DNA from: Chloroflexota bacterium
GTDB taxonomy: Bacteria > Chloroflexota > Anaerolineae > Anaerolineales > Villigracilaceae
Reading direction: 5' to 3'
Assembly (NCBI GenBank): GCA_016208355.1
Contig: JACQYE010000064.1
Coordinates: 1 to 38,033 of the forward strand
Length of the DNA stretch: 38,033 nt
Positions 8,683 to 16,318 of the stretch are shown here, in pieces. Under the pieces are notes generated by a model, which worked only from the letters and a program-made list of their open reading frames with translations, searched no databases and was not told where the DNA came from. Every line of letters begins with the position of its first letter. Within the stretch, counting starts at the first letter, position 1. The position numbers and the translations under genes are program-made.

Positions 8683-10059
8683 TCAGAGCTGCAGGCGTGG
8701 GGTCAGGCGCTGTGATGGTGTTCCCATTTCCGTGAGCCACTGGATAAAGTCCGCATGGAGCTTTTTCACCACCTCGTTGTTTTCACCCGCCATATTCACC
8801 CCATGCCCTGGATCTGTTTTTGCACGATACAGTTCAACTGGTTCACCGGCCGCTGAATAGAACAGATCCCATTCTTCGGTGATGACCGTGCTCGGGGAAA
8901 GTTCGATCACCTTCCGGGGTTGGTCGTCCACGACCTTCTGATAGTCTCCAACCGTCTCCAGCGGGGACGAGGTGACCACGAAATCGTGGATCCTGTCGGT
9001 TTTGCCGTTGATCAAGGGGAGCAGCGATCTGGACTGCACCGTGGGCGGTATCGGCGCGCCGGCGAGCTCAAGGATGGTCGGTGTAAGATCCGGGAGGCTG
9101 GCCAATCCATTAATTCTGCCTTGCCCCCCTCCTGGAATGTGGACCAGGAGCGGGATATGGCTCAGCTCCCGGTGCAGCGGGGAGCGGTAGGAGAACTGGT
9201 CCCCCACCTTGTACCCCTTGGTGAACCCTTCCTCGAAGCGGAGGTTCCCTGGCCAGCGGAATCTTTTCTTGCCAAACATGTCGTGTTCACCAAAATAAAA
9301 CCCGTGATCCGACGTGAACATCACCGCCGTATTCTCCAGCAGCCCAAGGGTCTCCAGCCGCTCAAGAAATAAACCGAACCAGTGATCGATCATCGTGATC
9401 TCCCCACAGTAGCAGGCGCGGGCAATCTCAAGATCCCTTTCGGTGTACCCGTCTTCCTTCCAATACCAGTAGTTGGGGGTGATGATCTCCCCGTCATATT
9501 CGGGGAAATAGGGTTTGATATAGTGTTCCGGCGGATCCCAGGGTTCGTGCGGATCCCAGGTGTCTATGTAGAGGAAGAAACGCTCGTCATGATGACGATC
9601 CAGCCAATCGATGGCGGTTTTGAACGTGCGCGGCGCAAAGTAGTCCTCTTCGCTCTTCCTCAGGCTGGCCACATCTGTGTGTTCCGGCCCCGAGCGCTGG
9701 CCGCGGATCCAGAAAAAATCCTGGAAGCCCCGATCATATCCATAGCCGTTGCGGATTAGGAAGGGGGTATCGGCAATCGCGGTGGTGAGCATGCCGGCCG
9801 CGCTCAACCGGTCTGCCAGGGTGATCTCTTTTTGGGGGAGCGGCGCCCAATCCAGGTAGGTGAAGGTGTACCGGCCGGTCATGATGTCGGCGCGCGCCGG
9901 AACGGTTGGAAACGAAGCCGCGTGGAAGTTATCGAATATATAGGAGCGCCCGGCAAAGGCCGACAGATTGGGCGCATGGATGCGAGTATTCCCGTAGCAG
10001 GGCAGGTGGTCCCTGCGAAACGTATCCGAGACGATCAGGACGATATTTAATTCGCTCAT
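8683..10059 (-). CDS. Sulfatase-fold hydrolase (alkaline phosphatase superfamily) with Thr at the nucleophile site
   Basis: A 458-residue protein of the sulfatase/alkaline phosphatase superfamily. It starts SELNIVLIVSDTFRRDHLPCYG with the first metal-binding Asp. The expected Cys/Ser-x-Pro-x-Arg signature reads FPTVPARADIMTGRY, so Thr (about residue 52) stands where formylglycine would form. Metal-site motifs TWDPHEPW and TSDHGFYFGEHDMFGK are intact. Thr is the nucleophile in phosphodiesterase/NPP and LtaS branches of the superfamily, so a phospho- or phosphono-ester may be the substrate rather than a sulfate ester (inference). No signal peptide is seen, so it should be cytoplasmic. The ATG at 10059 is 5 bp after the oxidoreductase stop; a TTG at 10068 is an alternative. 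Confidence 0.85.
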   Translation of the reverse strand: MSELNIVLIVSDTFRRDHLPCYGNTRIHAPNLSAFAGRSYIFDNFHAASFPTVPARADIMTGRYTFTYLDWAPLPQKEITLADRLSAAGMLTTAIADTPFLIRNGYGYDRGFQDFFWIRGQRSGPEHTDVASLRKSEEDYFAPRTFKTAIDWLDRHHDERFFLYIDTWDPHEPWDPPEHYIKPYFPEYDGEIITPNYWYWKEDGYTERDLEIARACYCGEITMIDHWFGLFLERLETLGLLENTAVMFTSDHGFYFGEHDMFGKKRFRWPGNLRFEEGFTKGYKVGDQFSYRSPLHRELSHIPLLVHIPGGGQGRINGLASLPDLTPTILELAGAPIPPTVQSRSLLPLINGKTDRIHDFVVTSSPLETVGDYQKVVDDQPRKVIELSPSTVITEEWDLFYSAAGEPVELYRAKTDPGHGVNMAGENNEVVKKLHADFIQWLTEMGTPSQRLTPRLQL

Positions 10060-10064
10060 CGGTG

Positions 10065-11312
10065 TCAACCTGCCTCAAAGGAATTCTGAATGCGGTCGGC
10101 GCACTGCCAGCCCGAAGCCAGGGCCGAACCGGCACTGCCCATGATCAGGTAGTCCCCGCAGAAATAAAACGGGTTTTCCTGCGGATCCTCCTTGAAACGC
10201 TTGAGCGCTTCCAGATATCCGGGCCGGAAGGTCGGCACCTTGCGCGGCCAGCGGTAGACCAGGGTATCCTTGACGCGCCCTTGGATTGCCGGTTCAAAGC
10301 GGATCGCCTCCGCAAGCACGAGGCGGGTAAATTCCGCCTCTGTCATCGCCGGATCATAGACCCCTGCCTTCAGGGCCCCCATTCCCAGGATGCGCCCATC
10401 GGGTTTGCGCTGCCAGCCAACCACGGCGACCTGCCACGGCTCGTTTTTTGGGAAAAATGCGCCGCCCTGGTCCAGCGCGGGATCGTCTCCTTCCAGGAGC
10501 ATGAACAATTTCGCCGAGGAGGTGTAATGCACCTGCGAGAAGAACGCTGTCCAAGCCGGGTGTGGATTATCGAATAAAGGCAGGACGGAGTCCCCGGGGA
10601 CGGTCAGGACAACACAATCGGCGTCCAGGGTGCGCTCCTCCCCGTTCGAACGGAACTGAACTCGTGCTCCCCTGCCCCCTTCTTGAACTTCGAGCCGTGA
10701 GACGCGGGCGTTGGTTTCCACCTGGAGCTGGCTGGCCAGTAGGTCCGTGAAATAACCCAACCCATCCTTGAAAGAATAGGTCCTCGTCGAAAGGTAATTG
10801 ACGTAGGAAAGGAGCAGCATTTTTCCAGAATAATCATCCGGGCGGTAGGAGCACATCACATCCATGGTGGGCTGCACCCAGTAGTCGAACATCTCTTTGT
10901 GGACCTTGCGGCGGAAAAATTCCTCCATCGTCTCCGCGTCGCTGCCCGAAACCAATTCTGGATGGTACGGATCGGATTTCCGGTACTTCCACAGGTGTGG
11001 CAGCAATCTGGCCAAGCTCATCCTTGCCCCGAGGGAAACAGTCGGCCAGCGCAGGTAGGATGGCAACGCCATGAAATTGACCTTATGGCGCGACTCGCCG
11101 CGCACGATCGCGACCTGGAAGTCGTCCCGGCTCGACAGGAACGAGGCGCCCGGGTCCAGTTGAAAACCCTGCCAGTGGATGGTGATCATGCGCCCTCCCA
11201 CCTTCTGGGAGCCTTCCAGGACGCGGACCTGGTGTCCGGCGCGCTGCAGGCGATAGGCGGCTGTCAGGCCGGCGATCCCGGCCCCTACGACGATGATTTT
11301 TCGGCTGCTCAT
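10065..11312 (-). CDS. FAD-dependent oxidoreductase, protoporphyrinogen oxidase/amine oxidase-like
   Basis: A 415-residue flavoprotein with an N-terminal Rossmann dinucleotide fold (VVGAGIAGLTAAYRLQRAG, about 7-25) followed by the GG-doublet region VGGRM. The C-terminal FAD motif FCGDYLIMGSAGSALASGW (about 382-400) matches protoporphyrinogen oxidase, phytoene desaturase and amine oxidase relatives. A middle stretch with a hydrophobic substrate domain fits this class. No haem or carotenoid genes lie nearby, so the substrate is unknown. It is transcribed leftward with the sulfatase-like gene directly behind it, and divergently from the MFS gene across a palindromic intergenic region, suggesting shared control by the GntR regulator. 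Confidence 0.88.
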   Translation of the reverse strand: MSSRKIIVVGAGIAGLTAAYRLQRAGHQVRVLEGSQKVGGRMITIHWQGFQLDPGASFLSSRDDFQVAIVRGESRHKVNFMALPSYLRWPTVSLGARMSLARLLPHLWKYRKSDPYHPELVSGSDAETMEEFFRRKVHKEMFDYWVQPTMDVMCSYRPDDYSGKMLLLSYVNYLSTRTYSFKDGLGYFTDLLASQLQVETNARVSRLEVQEGGRGARVQFRSNGEERTLDADCVVLTVPGDSVLPLFDNPHPAWTAFFSQVHYTSSAKLFMLLEGDDPALDQGGAFFPKNEPWQVAVVGWQRKPDGRILGMGALKAGVYDPAMTEAEFTRLVLAEAIRFEPAIQGRVKDTLVYRWPRKVPTFRPGYLEALKRFKEDPQENPFYFCGDYLIMGSAGSALASGWQCADRIQNSFEAG

Positions 11313-11343
11313 GGAATAGAATCCTTGTTGATTGAAGGTCTAA

Positions 11344-11373
11344 AACATTATAACATGTATATGTTATAATGTT
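11344..11373. promoter_or_regulatory. 30-bp palindromic operator between divergent operons
   Basis: Arms AACATTATAACAT and ATGTTATAATGTT are perfect complements around a TGTATATG-like centre with a single mismatched pair. The site contains a TATAAT on each strand (11365-11370 plus, 11352-11347 minus), so a bound protein would cover potential -10 elements of both divergent units. The oxidoreductase gene starts at 11312 and the MFS gene at 11414. The GntR/HutC regulator encoded two genes downstream is the obvious candidate binder. The sequence is seen directly; the regulator assignment is inferred. Confidence 0.75.
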
Positions 11374-11413
11374 ATTATATCATCCGGTCTACTCTACATC
11401 AGGAGGCTCAGCA

Positions 11414-12754
11414 ATGGCAGAACAAATGATTGGATCGGCCCAGGCGACTCCCAAGGTCAAGGGACGCTGGCGCACCGTGTTCGCCCTGTCGTCCGGCTTC
11501 TTTGTGGACAACCTGGAGAATTTCACCCTGGAAACGCTCTGGCCGTACATGTATGCCGCCATGGGCTGGACAATCGGCCAGCTGGGCCCGATCACGGGGA
11601 TCGTGCGTGCAGAAAGGGTCCTGACCACACCCATCTGGGGCTTCCTGGCCGATAAATACCCGCGCAAGGTGCTCCTGGTGCTGATGACGGGCCTCTGGGG
11701 CCTGTGGACGGCCGCCATCGGTTTCGTGGATTCCTATTCAGAATTATTATGGATCCGGATCATCTCCTCGATCGGCCTGACCGCCTTCTGGCCCATCGCC
11801 TTTTCGCTCCTGGGAGACCTGTTCTCCAGCAAGGAACGCGGGAAGGCTTCCAGCGTCATGTCGGTCATCGGCTACACCGGCAACCTGCTCTCCTACATCA
11901 TCCTCCCCGTTCTGGCGGGCACGGGAAGCGAAGGCTGGAGGGTGGGCTTTGTGGTCATGGGGCTGGCCAGTGTCGCCAGCGGCTTGTTGATGCTGGCGGT
12001 GAAGGAGCCACCCCGCGGCTCTGCCGAGGCCGAAATCTCGGATCTTGTCACCTCCCAGCGCGGCCCCAAGCTGAAATTTGAGTTCTCCCAACTGCCTCAG
12101 CTGGGAAAGAACCGCACCTGGCTATTGCTCCTTTTCCACTACTTCGCCTTCGCGATCGGCGGTTCGATCCTGTTCGCCTTTTCCTTTACCTGGTTGAACA
12201 CGCTTTCCTACAGCCAGGCGGTCATCCTGGGTGTCACGCCGATCCTGTTCGTGGGGTCCCTAGTGGCGTATGCGGCCTCCGGGTTCATCTCGGATAAGCT
12301 TGAAGACCACTGGCAAAAATCCGGTCGATTCTGGCTGGGTTTGGCTTCCCTGTTGTTCGTTGTGGTCGGTTTTACCGGCTTCATTCTCCTCGGGCAGACC
12401 TCCATCCTGGCCCTGTATGTCTTTGGTTTCTTGACCGGCCTGGGGATGGGCAGCATCGAGACAGGGGTGCGGGTTCCCCTTTCCCAAAATGTCCTGCCCC
12501 CTGAACTGCGCGCCACCGGGCGGGGCTTGCTGGATATGGTGGTGGCCGGATCGGGTGCCCTGGCGTTGATCGTCTTCGGCCTGGTCCTGGACCAACCCGG
12601 GCAATCGTTCACCCTGCTCATGCTGGTTGTGCCAGTGGCGATCTTCCTCAGCACCTTGTTTTGGGCGCCCATCCTGCGGACGTATCCCCGGGACCGCGTC
12701 GCCCTGCACGAACGGCTGAACGAGCAGAGGCAGGACATCCTCAAGGCCAAATAA
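11414..12754 (+). CDS. MFS transporter
   Basis: A 446-residue major facilitator with about 12 hydrophobic segments. The first is RTVFALSSGFFVDNLENFTL, and motif A is present between helices 2 and 3 as GFLADKYPRKVLL (about 75-87). An amphipathic charged central loop (AVKEPPRGSAEAEISDLV) divides the two six-helix halves. The start at ATG 11414 follows AGGAGG by 7 bp, and I prefer it to an upstream in-frame start at 11369 inside the operator. It lies in the inner membrane and probably imports the compound handled by the downstream deaminase and phosphorylase, or by the divergent hydrolase. The substrate cannot be read from sequence. Confidence 0.9.
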   Translation: MAEQMIGSAQATPKVKGRWRTVFALSSGFFVDNLENFTLETLWPYMYAAMGWTIGQLGPITGIVRAERVLTTPIWGFLADKYPRKVLLVLMTGLWGLWTAAIGFVDSYSELLWIRIISSIGLTAFWPIAFSLLGDLFSSKERGKASSVMSVIGYTGNLLSYIILPVLAGTGSEGWRVGFVVMGLASVASGLLMLAVKEPPRGSAEAEISDLVTSQRGPKLKFEFSQLPQLGKNRTWLLLLFHYFAFAIGGSILFAFSFTWLNTLSYSQAVILGVTPILFVGSLVAYAASGFISDKLEDHWQKSGRFWLGLASLLFVVVGFTGFILLGQTSILALYVFGFLTGLGMGSIETGVRVPLSQNVLPPELRATGRGLLDMVVAGSGALALIVFGLVLDQPGQSFTLLMLVVPVAIFLSTLFWAPILRTYPRDRVALHERLNEQRQDILKAK

Positions 12755-12761
12755 ATAGACA

Positions 12762-12802
12762 GGGAGGCGGATGGGGCGGTTCGCTTCACCCATCCGCCTC
12801 CC
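12762..12802 (+). repeat. 14-bp perfect inverted repeat between MFS and gntR genes
   Basis: GGGAGGCGGATGGG (12762-12775) and its exact complement CCCATCCGCCTCCC (12789-12802) enclose a 13-nt loop. There is no T-run after the stem, so it is a poor intrinsic terminator. It lies 7 bp after the MFS stop and 12 bp before the regulator start, where it could limit read-through, protect the upstream mRNA, or set a different translation level for the regulator. Confidence 0.75.
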
Positions 12803-12814
12803 CCCTGGAAAACC

Positions 12815-13561
12815 ATGGAAAAAGAAATTATTATTTTTGATTCTTTCACCCCCTTGTATGAACAGGTTCGCCTGCGGTTAATGGAGCGGATCACCGCAGG
12901 GGAATGGGACGATGGATCGCCCCTGCCTTCGGAAAATGAGTTGTCCGAACACTATGGGGTGAGCAGGATCACCATTCGGCGGGCAATCTCCGAAATCGTT
13001 CGGGGAGATTTTGTCTATCGGAAGCAGGGAAAAGGAACGTTCGTCAAACCCAGGGATGCTTATTACCTGCTGGGCGGGGCGCAGGATTTCCCGAAGAACG
13101 CCCAAGCGCTGGGGAAAAAAGCCAGAAGTGAAGTCATCGGGTTTGATTGGATACCTGCGGACGAGACCCTGGCGGCACGCTTGGGTCTGCCGACCGGGGA
13201 AAGAGTGCTCTTCATCAAGATGATCAGGTATCTCGACGACGAAGTGGTTGGCTGGCAGACAATCCATGTCGCCCCCGAGATCGGTGAGCTGGTGGATGTG
13301 GAGACGCTAGAAGCGAGGCAGACCCTCAATCCATTACTGCGCGTGAAAGGCAGGCAGGTCGCCGAGGTGTTAGCCGTCCAGGGAGCAAGACTGGCTGAGG
13401 AACGGGATATTGCCTTGTTGGGGTGCTCCCCAAACACTCCTGTGCTTTATTCGATCTACACTGAGTACGGGATGGAGGGAAAATGTTACTCTTACGCAGA
13501 AGTAGCCTTCCGGGCGGACAAGTTCAAGTGGGTGTTTAGAGTCGTGGGCCCTCAGGCATGA
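12815..13561 (+). CDS. GntR-family transcriptional regulator (HutC subfamily, UTRA domain)
   Basis: A 248-residue one-component regulator. The N-terminal winged helix is typical GntR: PLYEQVRLRLMERITAGEW, then LPSENELSEHYGVSRITIRRAI (about 36-57) and QGKGTFV (about 72-78). The C-terminal UTRA ligand-binding domain spans about 95-240 (LGLPTGERVLFIKMIRYLDDE and related strands). It likely represses its own operon and the divergent one through the palindrome at 11344-11373, released by a pathway metabolite; this is inferred from position. A strong hairpin separates it from the MFS gene, and its ribosome-binding site (TGGAAAACC) is weak, which suggests low expression. Confidence 0.92.
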   Translation: MEKEIIIFDSFTPLYEQVRLRLMERITAGEWDDGSPLPSENELSEHYGVSRITIRRAISEIVRGDFVYRKQGKGTFVKPRDAYYLLGGAQDFPKNAQALGKKARSEVIGFDWIPADETLAARLGLPTGERVLFIKMIRYLDDEVVGWQTIHVAPEIGELVDVETLEARQTLNPLLRVKGRQVAEVLAVQGARLAEERDIALLGCSPNTPVLYSIYTEYGMEGKCYSYAEVAFRADKFKWVFRVVGPQA

Positions 13562-13579
13562 TGGAGGATAAAGACCAGT

Positions 13580-15022
13580 ATGGCAGAGTTGATCGTCACC
13601 CACGGGACCATCCTGACAATGGACGGGTCCGATTCGATCCTCGCAGACGGGGCGCTGGTGATCGAAAACGGCCGGATCAGCGCCATTGGCGATACAAAGA
13701 AAGTTGCGCAACACGATCCCGGTGCTGAAGTAATTGACGCCACTGGCATGCTGGTCATGCCGGGACTGGTGAACACGCACACCCATTTAGGCGCCACCAT
13801 CCTGCGTGGCATTTCGGACGACGTGGACGGGATCGAATGGATGCCATTGAACTGGTCCGTGACCCGGCACACCACCCAGGAGGACCTGTATCTGGCGGCC
13901 TTGCTCGGGATCGCCGAAATGATCGCCAGCGGGACTACCTGCTTCAGCGACAGCTACCAGGATATCGAGCAAACCGCCAGGGCGGTGGCGGAAACCGGCA
14001 TCCGGGCCGAACTGGCATCTGGCCTGACCGAACGAAACGGGAGGAAAGACGCCCAGCGGCTGATGGAGCAGGCCAGATCATTTGTCGCGGAGTGGAACGG
14101 GAAGGCCGGGGGACGCATCCATGCCCGGTTCGGACCGCACGCCCTCTATACCTGTTCTACAGACTATATCCTGCAGGCGCGCCAGGCAGCGGACGATCTG
14201 CACGTGGGCATGCACATGCACCTGGCGGAATCCCCCCTGGAAATGAAAACGGTGAAGAAAAAGGCCGGGGAGACCTCCGTCCAGCACCTGCACGCACTGG
14301 GTGTGCTGAAGCCGGACTTTCTCATCGCCCATGCTCTTACCATCAACGAGCAGGATATCCGCCTCATCGCCGAAGACGGTTCCGGAATTGCCCACTGCCC
14401 GCAAAGCCTGGGAAAACTGGGAGCCTATCCATTTCCTGCTGTGGACACCTGGATTCGAGCTGGCATCCATGTCGGGATTGGAACGGACGGTGTAGCCAGC
14501 AACAACAACCTGGACCTCTTCGAGGAATTACGCTTCGCCTCCCTGACCCGCAAGCTCTTCGCCCGCGACGGCAGGGTGCTGCCCGCCGGGGAAGTACTGC
14601 GCATGGCCACGGTCACGGGAGCGAAAGCGCTCGGGCTGGGGAACGAGATCGGCTCCCTGGAAGCGGGGAAAAAAGCCGACATTATTCTGATCGATGTTCG
14701 CAAGCCGCATCTAGCCCCGTTCCACAATATTCCGGGACTGCTGGTGTATAGCGCGCTCGGTTCGGACGTGGATACCGTCATTGTCGATGGAAAGGTGCTG
14801 CTGCGGAACAGGCAGTTCACGACATTGGACATTGCCGACATCATGGAACGCGTTCAGGCCGCCTTCCAGGCATTGCTCAAGCGCGCCGGGTGGAATCTCA
14901 ACCTCGCCGAACCCACCCAAAGCATGGCAACGGTGTTAAAGCTCAAAGCCACCCAGCAATCCTTGAAGATCTTTCAGGCGCTGATGGAAAACAGACAATC
15001 CAAGGAGGAGTCTGGCGTGTAA
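13580..15022 (+). CDS. Amidohydrolase, 5'-methylthioadenosine/S-adenosylhomocysteine deaminase-like
   Basis: A 480-residue metal-dependent deaminase of the MTA/SAH deaminase (MtaD) and TRZ/ATZ group. Metal ligands appear in GLVNTHTHLGATILRG (about 62-77), HMHLAES (about 213-219), IAHALTINEQD (about 249-259) and GTDGVASNNNLDLFEELR (about 299-316), in the expected order. The likely reaction is removal of the adenine amino group from 5'-methylthioadenosine, S-adenosylhomocysteine or a related adenosine, giving the inosine form. The last roughly 45 residues form an extra helical tail. It lies 18 bp after the GntR gene with GGAGG upstream. The phosphorylase downstream supports a nucleoside role. 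Guanine or triazine substrates remain possible. Confidence 0.85.
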   Translation: MAELIVTHGTILTMDGSDSILADGALVIENGRISAIGDTKKVAQHDPGAEVIDATGMLVMPGLVNTHTHLGATILRGISDDVDGIEWMPLNWSVTRHTTQEDLYLAALLGIAEMIASGTTCFSDSYQDIEQTARAVAETGIRAELASGLTERNGRKDAQRLMEQARSFVAEWNGKAGGRIHARFGPHALYTCSTDYILQARQAADDLHVGMHMHLAESPLEMKTVKKKAGETSVQHLHALGVLKPDFLIAHALTINEQDIRLIAEDGSGIAHCPQSLGKLGAYPFPAVDTWIRAGIHVGIGTDGVASNNNLDLFEELRFASLTRKLFARDGRVLPAGEVLRMATVTGAKALGLGNEIGSLEAGKKADIILIDVRKPHLAPFHNIPGLLVYSALGSDVDTVIVDGKVLLRNRQFTTLDIADIMERVQAAFQALLKRAGWNLNLAEPTQSMATVLKLKATQQSLKIFQALMENRQSKEESGV

Positions 15023-15171
15023 AGGCCCTCCCCTCACCGTAGAAGGATATGGTTTTCGAACGAATTGGTAAAGGAGATTGAAAAATGGCTGGTTCCAGGT
15101 GTTAGATCTTAGGAGAGACAACGCCTTTCCTCGCCAATCCCCCTTAACGTAATGAAAACCGGGAGCTTCCC
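15023..15171 (+). other. Intergenic spacer before the phosphorylase, with a six-codon reading frame
   Basis: No promoter or terminator is clear. An AAGGAG at about 15069 stands 7 bp upstream of an ATG that opens a six-codon frame (MAGSRC). The spacing is good, but such short frames arise by chance; it could be a leader peptide or a decayed gene. Confidence 0.25.
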
Positions 15172-15960
15172 ATGAGAATTGCAATCATCGGTGGTACCAA
15201 TTTCAACGAGATCCCAGAATTAATGTTTTCCTCGTCGCTCGTTGACACGCGCTTTGGGCAGGTCCAGGTGTTCCTAGGAGAGGGGAAAGCGGAGGAACTG
15301 GTATTCCTGCCCAGGCACGGTCCAGGCCACCACGTTCCCCCCCATCGGATCAATTACCGGGCCAACATGCTGGCCCTGAAAAAACTGGGCGTGAAAAGGG
15401 CCCTGGCTACCTTTGCTGTTGGCTCTCTGAGCGATGACTACCCGCCCGGATCGGTCACGGTCTTGGACCAGTTCCTCGATTTCACCTCCGGGCGGGAGGC
15501 GACTTTTTTCGACGGGGGCGAAAGCGGCCTGGTGCATACCGAGGTAAGCGACCCCTTCTGCCAGGCGCTGCGGGCCCGGATAATTCAACTGGCAGCCAGT
15601 CACGAAATCCCCGCCCTTCCAGGAGGAACCTATGTTGGCGTAAACGGCCCCCGCTTTGAGACCGCCGCCGAAGTGCGCATGTACGCCCAGCTGGGCGGCC
15701 ACGTCGTCGGGATGACCGGTGTACCGGAAATCTCCCTGGCGCGTGAGTTGGGGATCCACTACGCGGCGGTTGCCCTTTCGATCAATTGGGGAGCCGGGTT
15801 GAAAGGGGCCGTGAAGATTGACAATGAGAGCCTGAACAGACTCCGCCCTTCCTTGACCTCCCTGTTCCTTGAGGTGCTGGGGGCACAAGAGTTGGAGCCG
15901 TGTATGTGTGAGCGCAGCGCACTCACACTCCACCCACCCTCGGAAGAAACCGGAGTCTGA
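15172..15960 (+). CDS. MTAP/MTIP-family nucleoside phosphorylase, probably 6-oxopurine type
   Basis: A 262-residue purine nucleoside phosphorylase-2 family member related to S-methyl-5'-thioadenosine phosphorylase. Motifs are AIIGGTNF (4-11), LPRHGPGHHVPPHRINYRAN (about 44-63) for phosphate and sugar binding, and VGVNGPRFETAAEVRMY (about 154-170). In MTA phosphorylases the base-recognition loop reads T-D-Y-D; here it reads ALSINWGAG, as in the methylthioinosine phosphorylase type (VVNPAAG), so a 6-oxopurine such as methylthioinosine or inosine is the likely substrate. The deaminase just upstream would make that substrate from the adenosine form. The products would be hypoxanthine and a ribose-1-phosphate. 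Specificity is inferred; the family is firm. Confidence 0.88.
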   Translation: MRIAIIGGTNFNEIPELMFSSSLVDTRFGQVQVFLGEGKAEELVFLPRHGPGHHVPPHRINYRANMLALKKLGVKRALATFAVGSLSDDYPPGSVTVLDQFLDFTSGREATFFDGGESGLVHTEVSDPFCQALRARIIQLAASHEIPALPGGTYVGVNGPRFETAAEVRMYAQLGGHVVGMTGVPEISLARELGIHYAAVALSINWGAGLKGAVKIDNESLNRLRPSLTSLFLEVLGAQELEPCMCERSALTLHPPSEETGV

Positions 15961-16033
15961 AGGATAATCGGGGAAATAAAATGTGCCTCATTTCCGGGCA
16001 AGCCGGGGTTGATCCCGCTAATACTCTCTGTGA

Positions 16034-16144
16034 CTAGTTCCAACTCTTAAAGGTGGGGGCTCCCCGGACGTAACCAGGGGCTTGTGGTCCCGCTTCTGCT
16101 TCTTTCAGGATATTGACGATCTGTGTCTCGGAATTTAACAACAT
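16034..16144 (-). pseudogene. Remnant of an IS3-family transposase OrfA
   Basis: A 36-codon frame starts MLLNSETQIVNILKEAEAG and ends APTFKSWN before a TAG. The QIVNILKEAEAG stretch is the start of the IS3/IS911 OrfA helix-turn-helix (typically QIIAILKEAEAG), and TFKSW recalls the TFYRWK block, with about four residues missing between them. Nothing of the rest of OrfA or of OrfB is left. This is a decayed insertion between the phosphorylase gene and tRNA-Leu. An AAGGAG stands 8 nt upstream of the ATG inside an adjacent hairpin. Confidence 0.6.
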
Positions 16145-16172
16145 TCGGCACACTCCTTTTTGTGTGCCGAAT
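16143..16172. repeat. Perfect 11-bp inverted repeat next to the IS remnant and tRNA
   Basis: ATTCGGCACAC (16143-16153) and GTGTGCCGAAT (16162-16172) enclose an 8-nt loop. On the minus strand it lies 52 nt after tRNA-Leu and could end that transcript, though the run of T is weak. It also overlaps the ribosome-binding site and ATG of the transposase remnant, so it may be a leftover of the element's own translational control. Confidence 0.7.
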
Positions 16173-16224
16173 ACCCATATATACGGGGCTTTTCGCCATA
16201 TTTTCCCCATTTAGGCCATATCTG

Positions 16225-16308
<84 letters not shown>

Positions 16309-16318
16309 ATCGGCGCTA

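Noticed and set aside
15069-15100. Six-codon leader peptide before the phosphorylase gene
   Set aside because: Ribosome-binding site and spacing look good, but the frame is too short to separate from chance and no attenuator structure follows.
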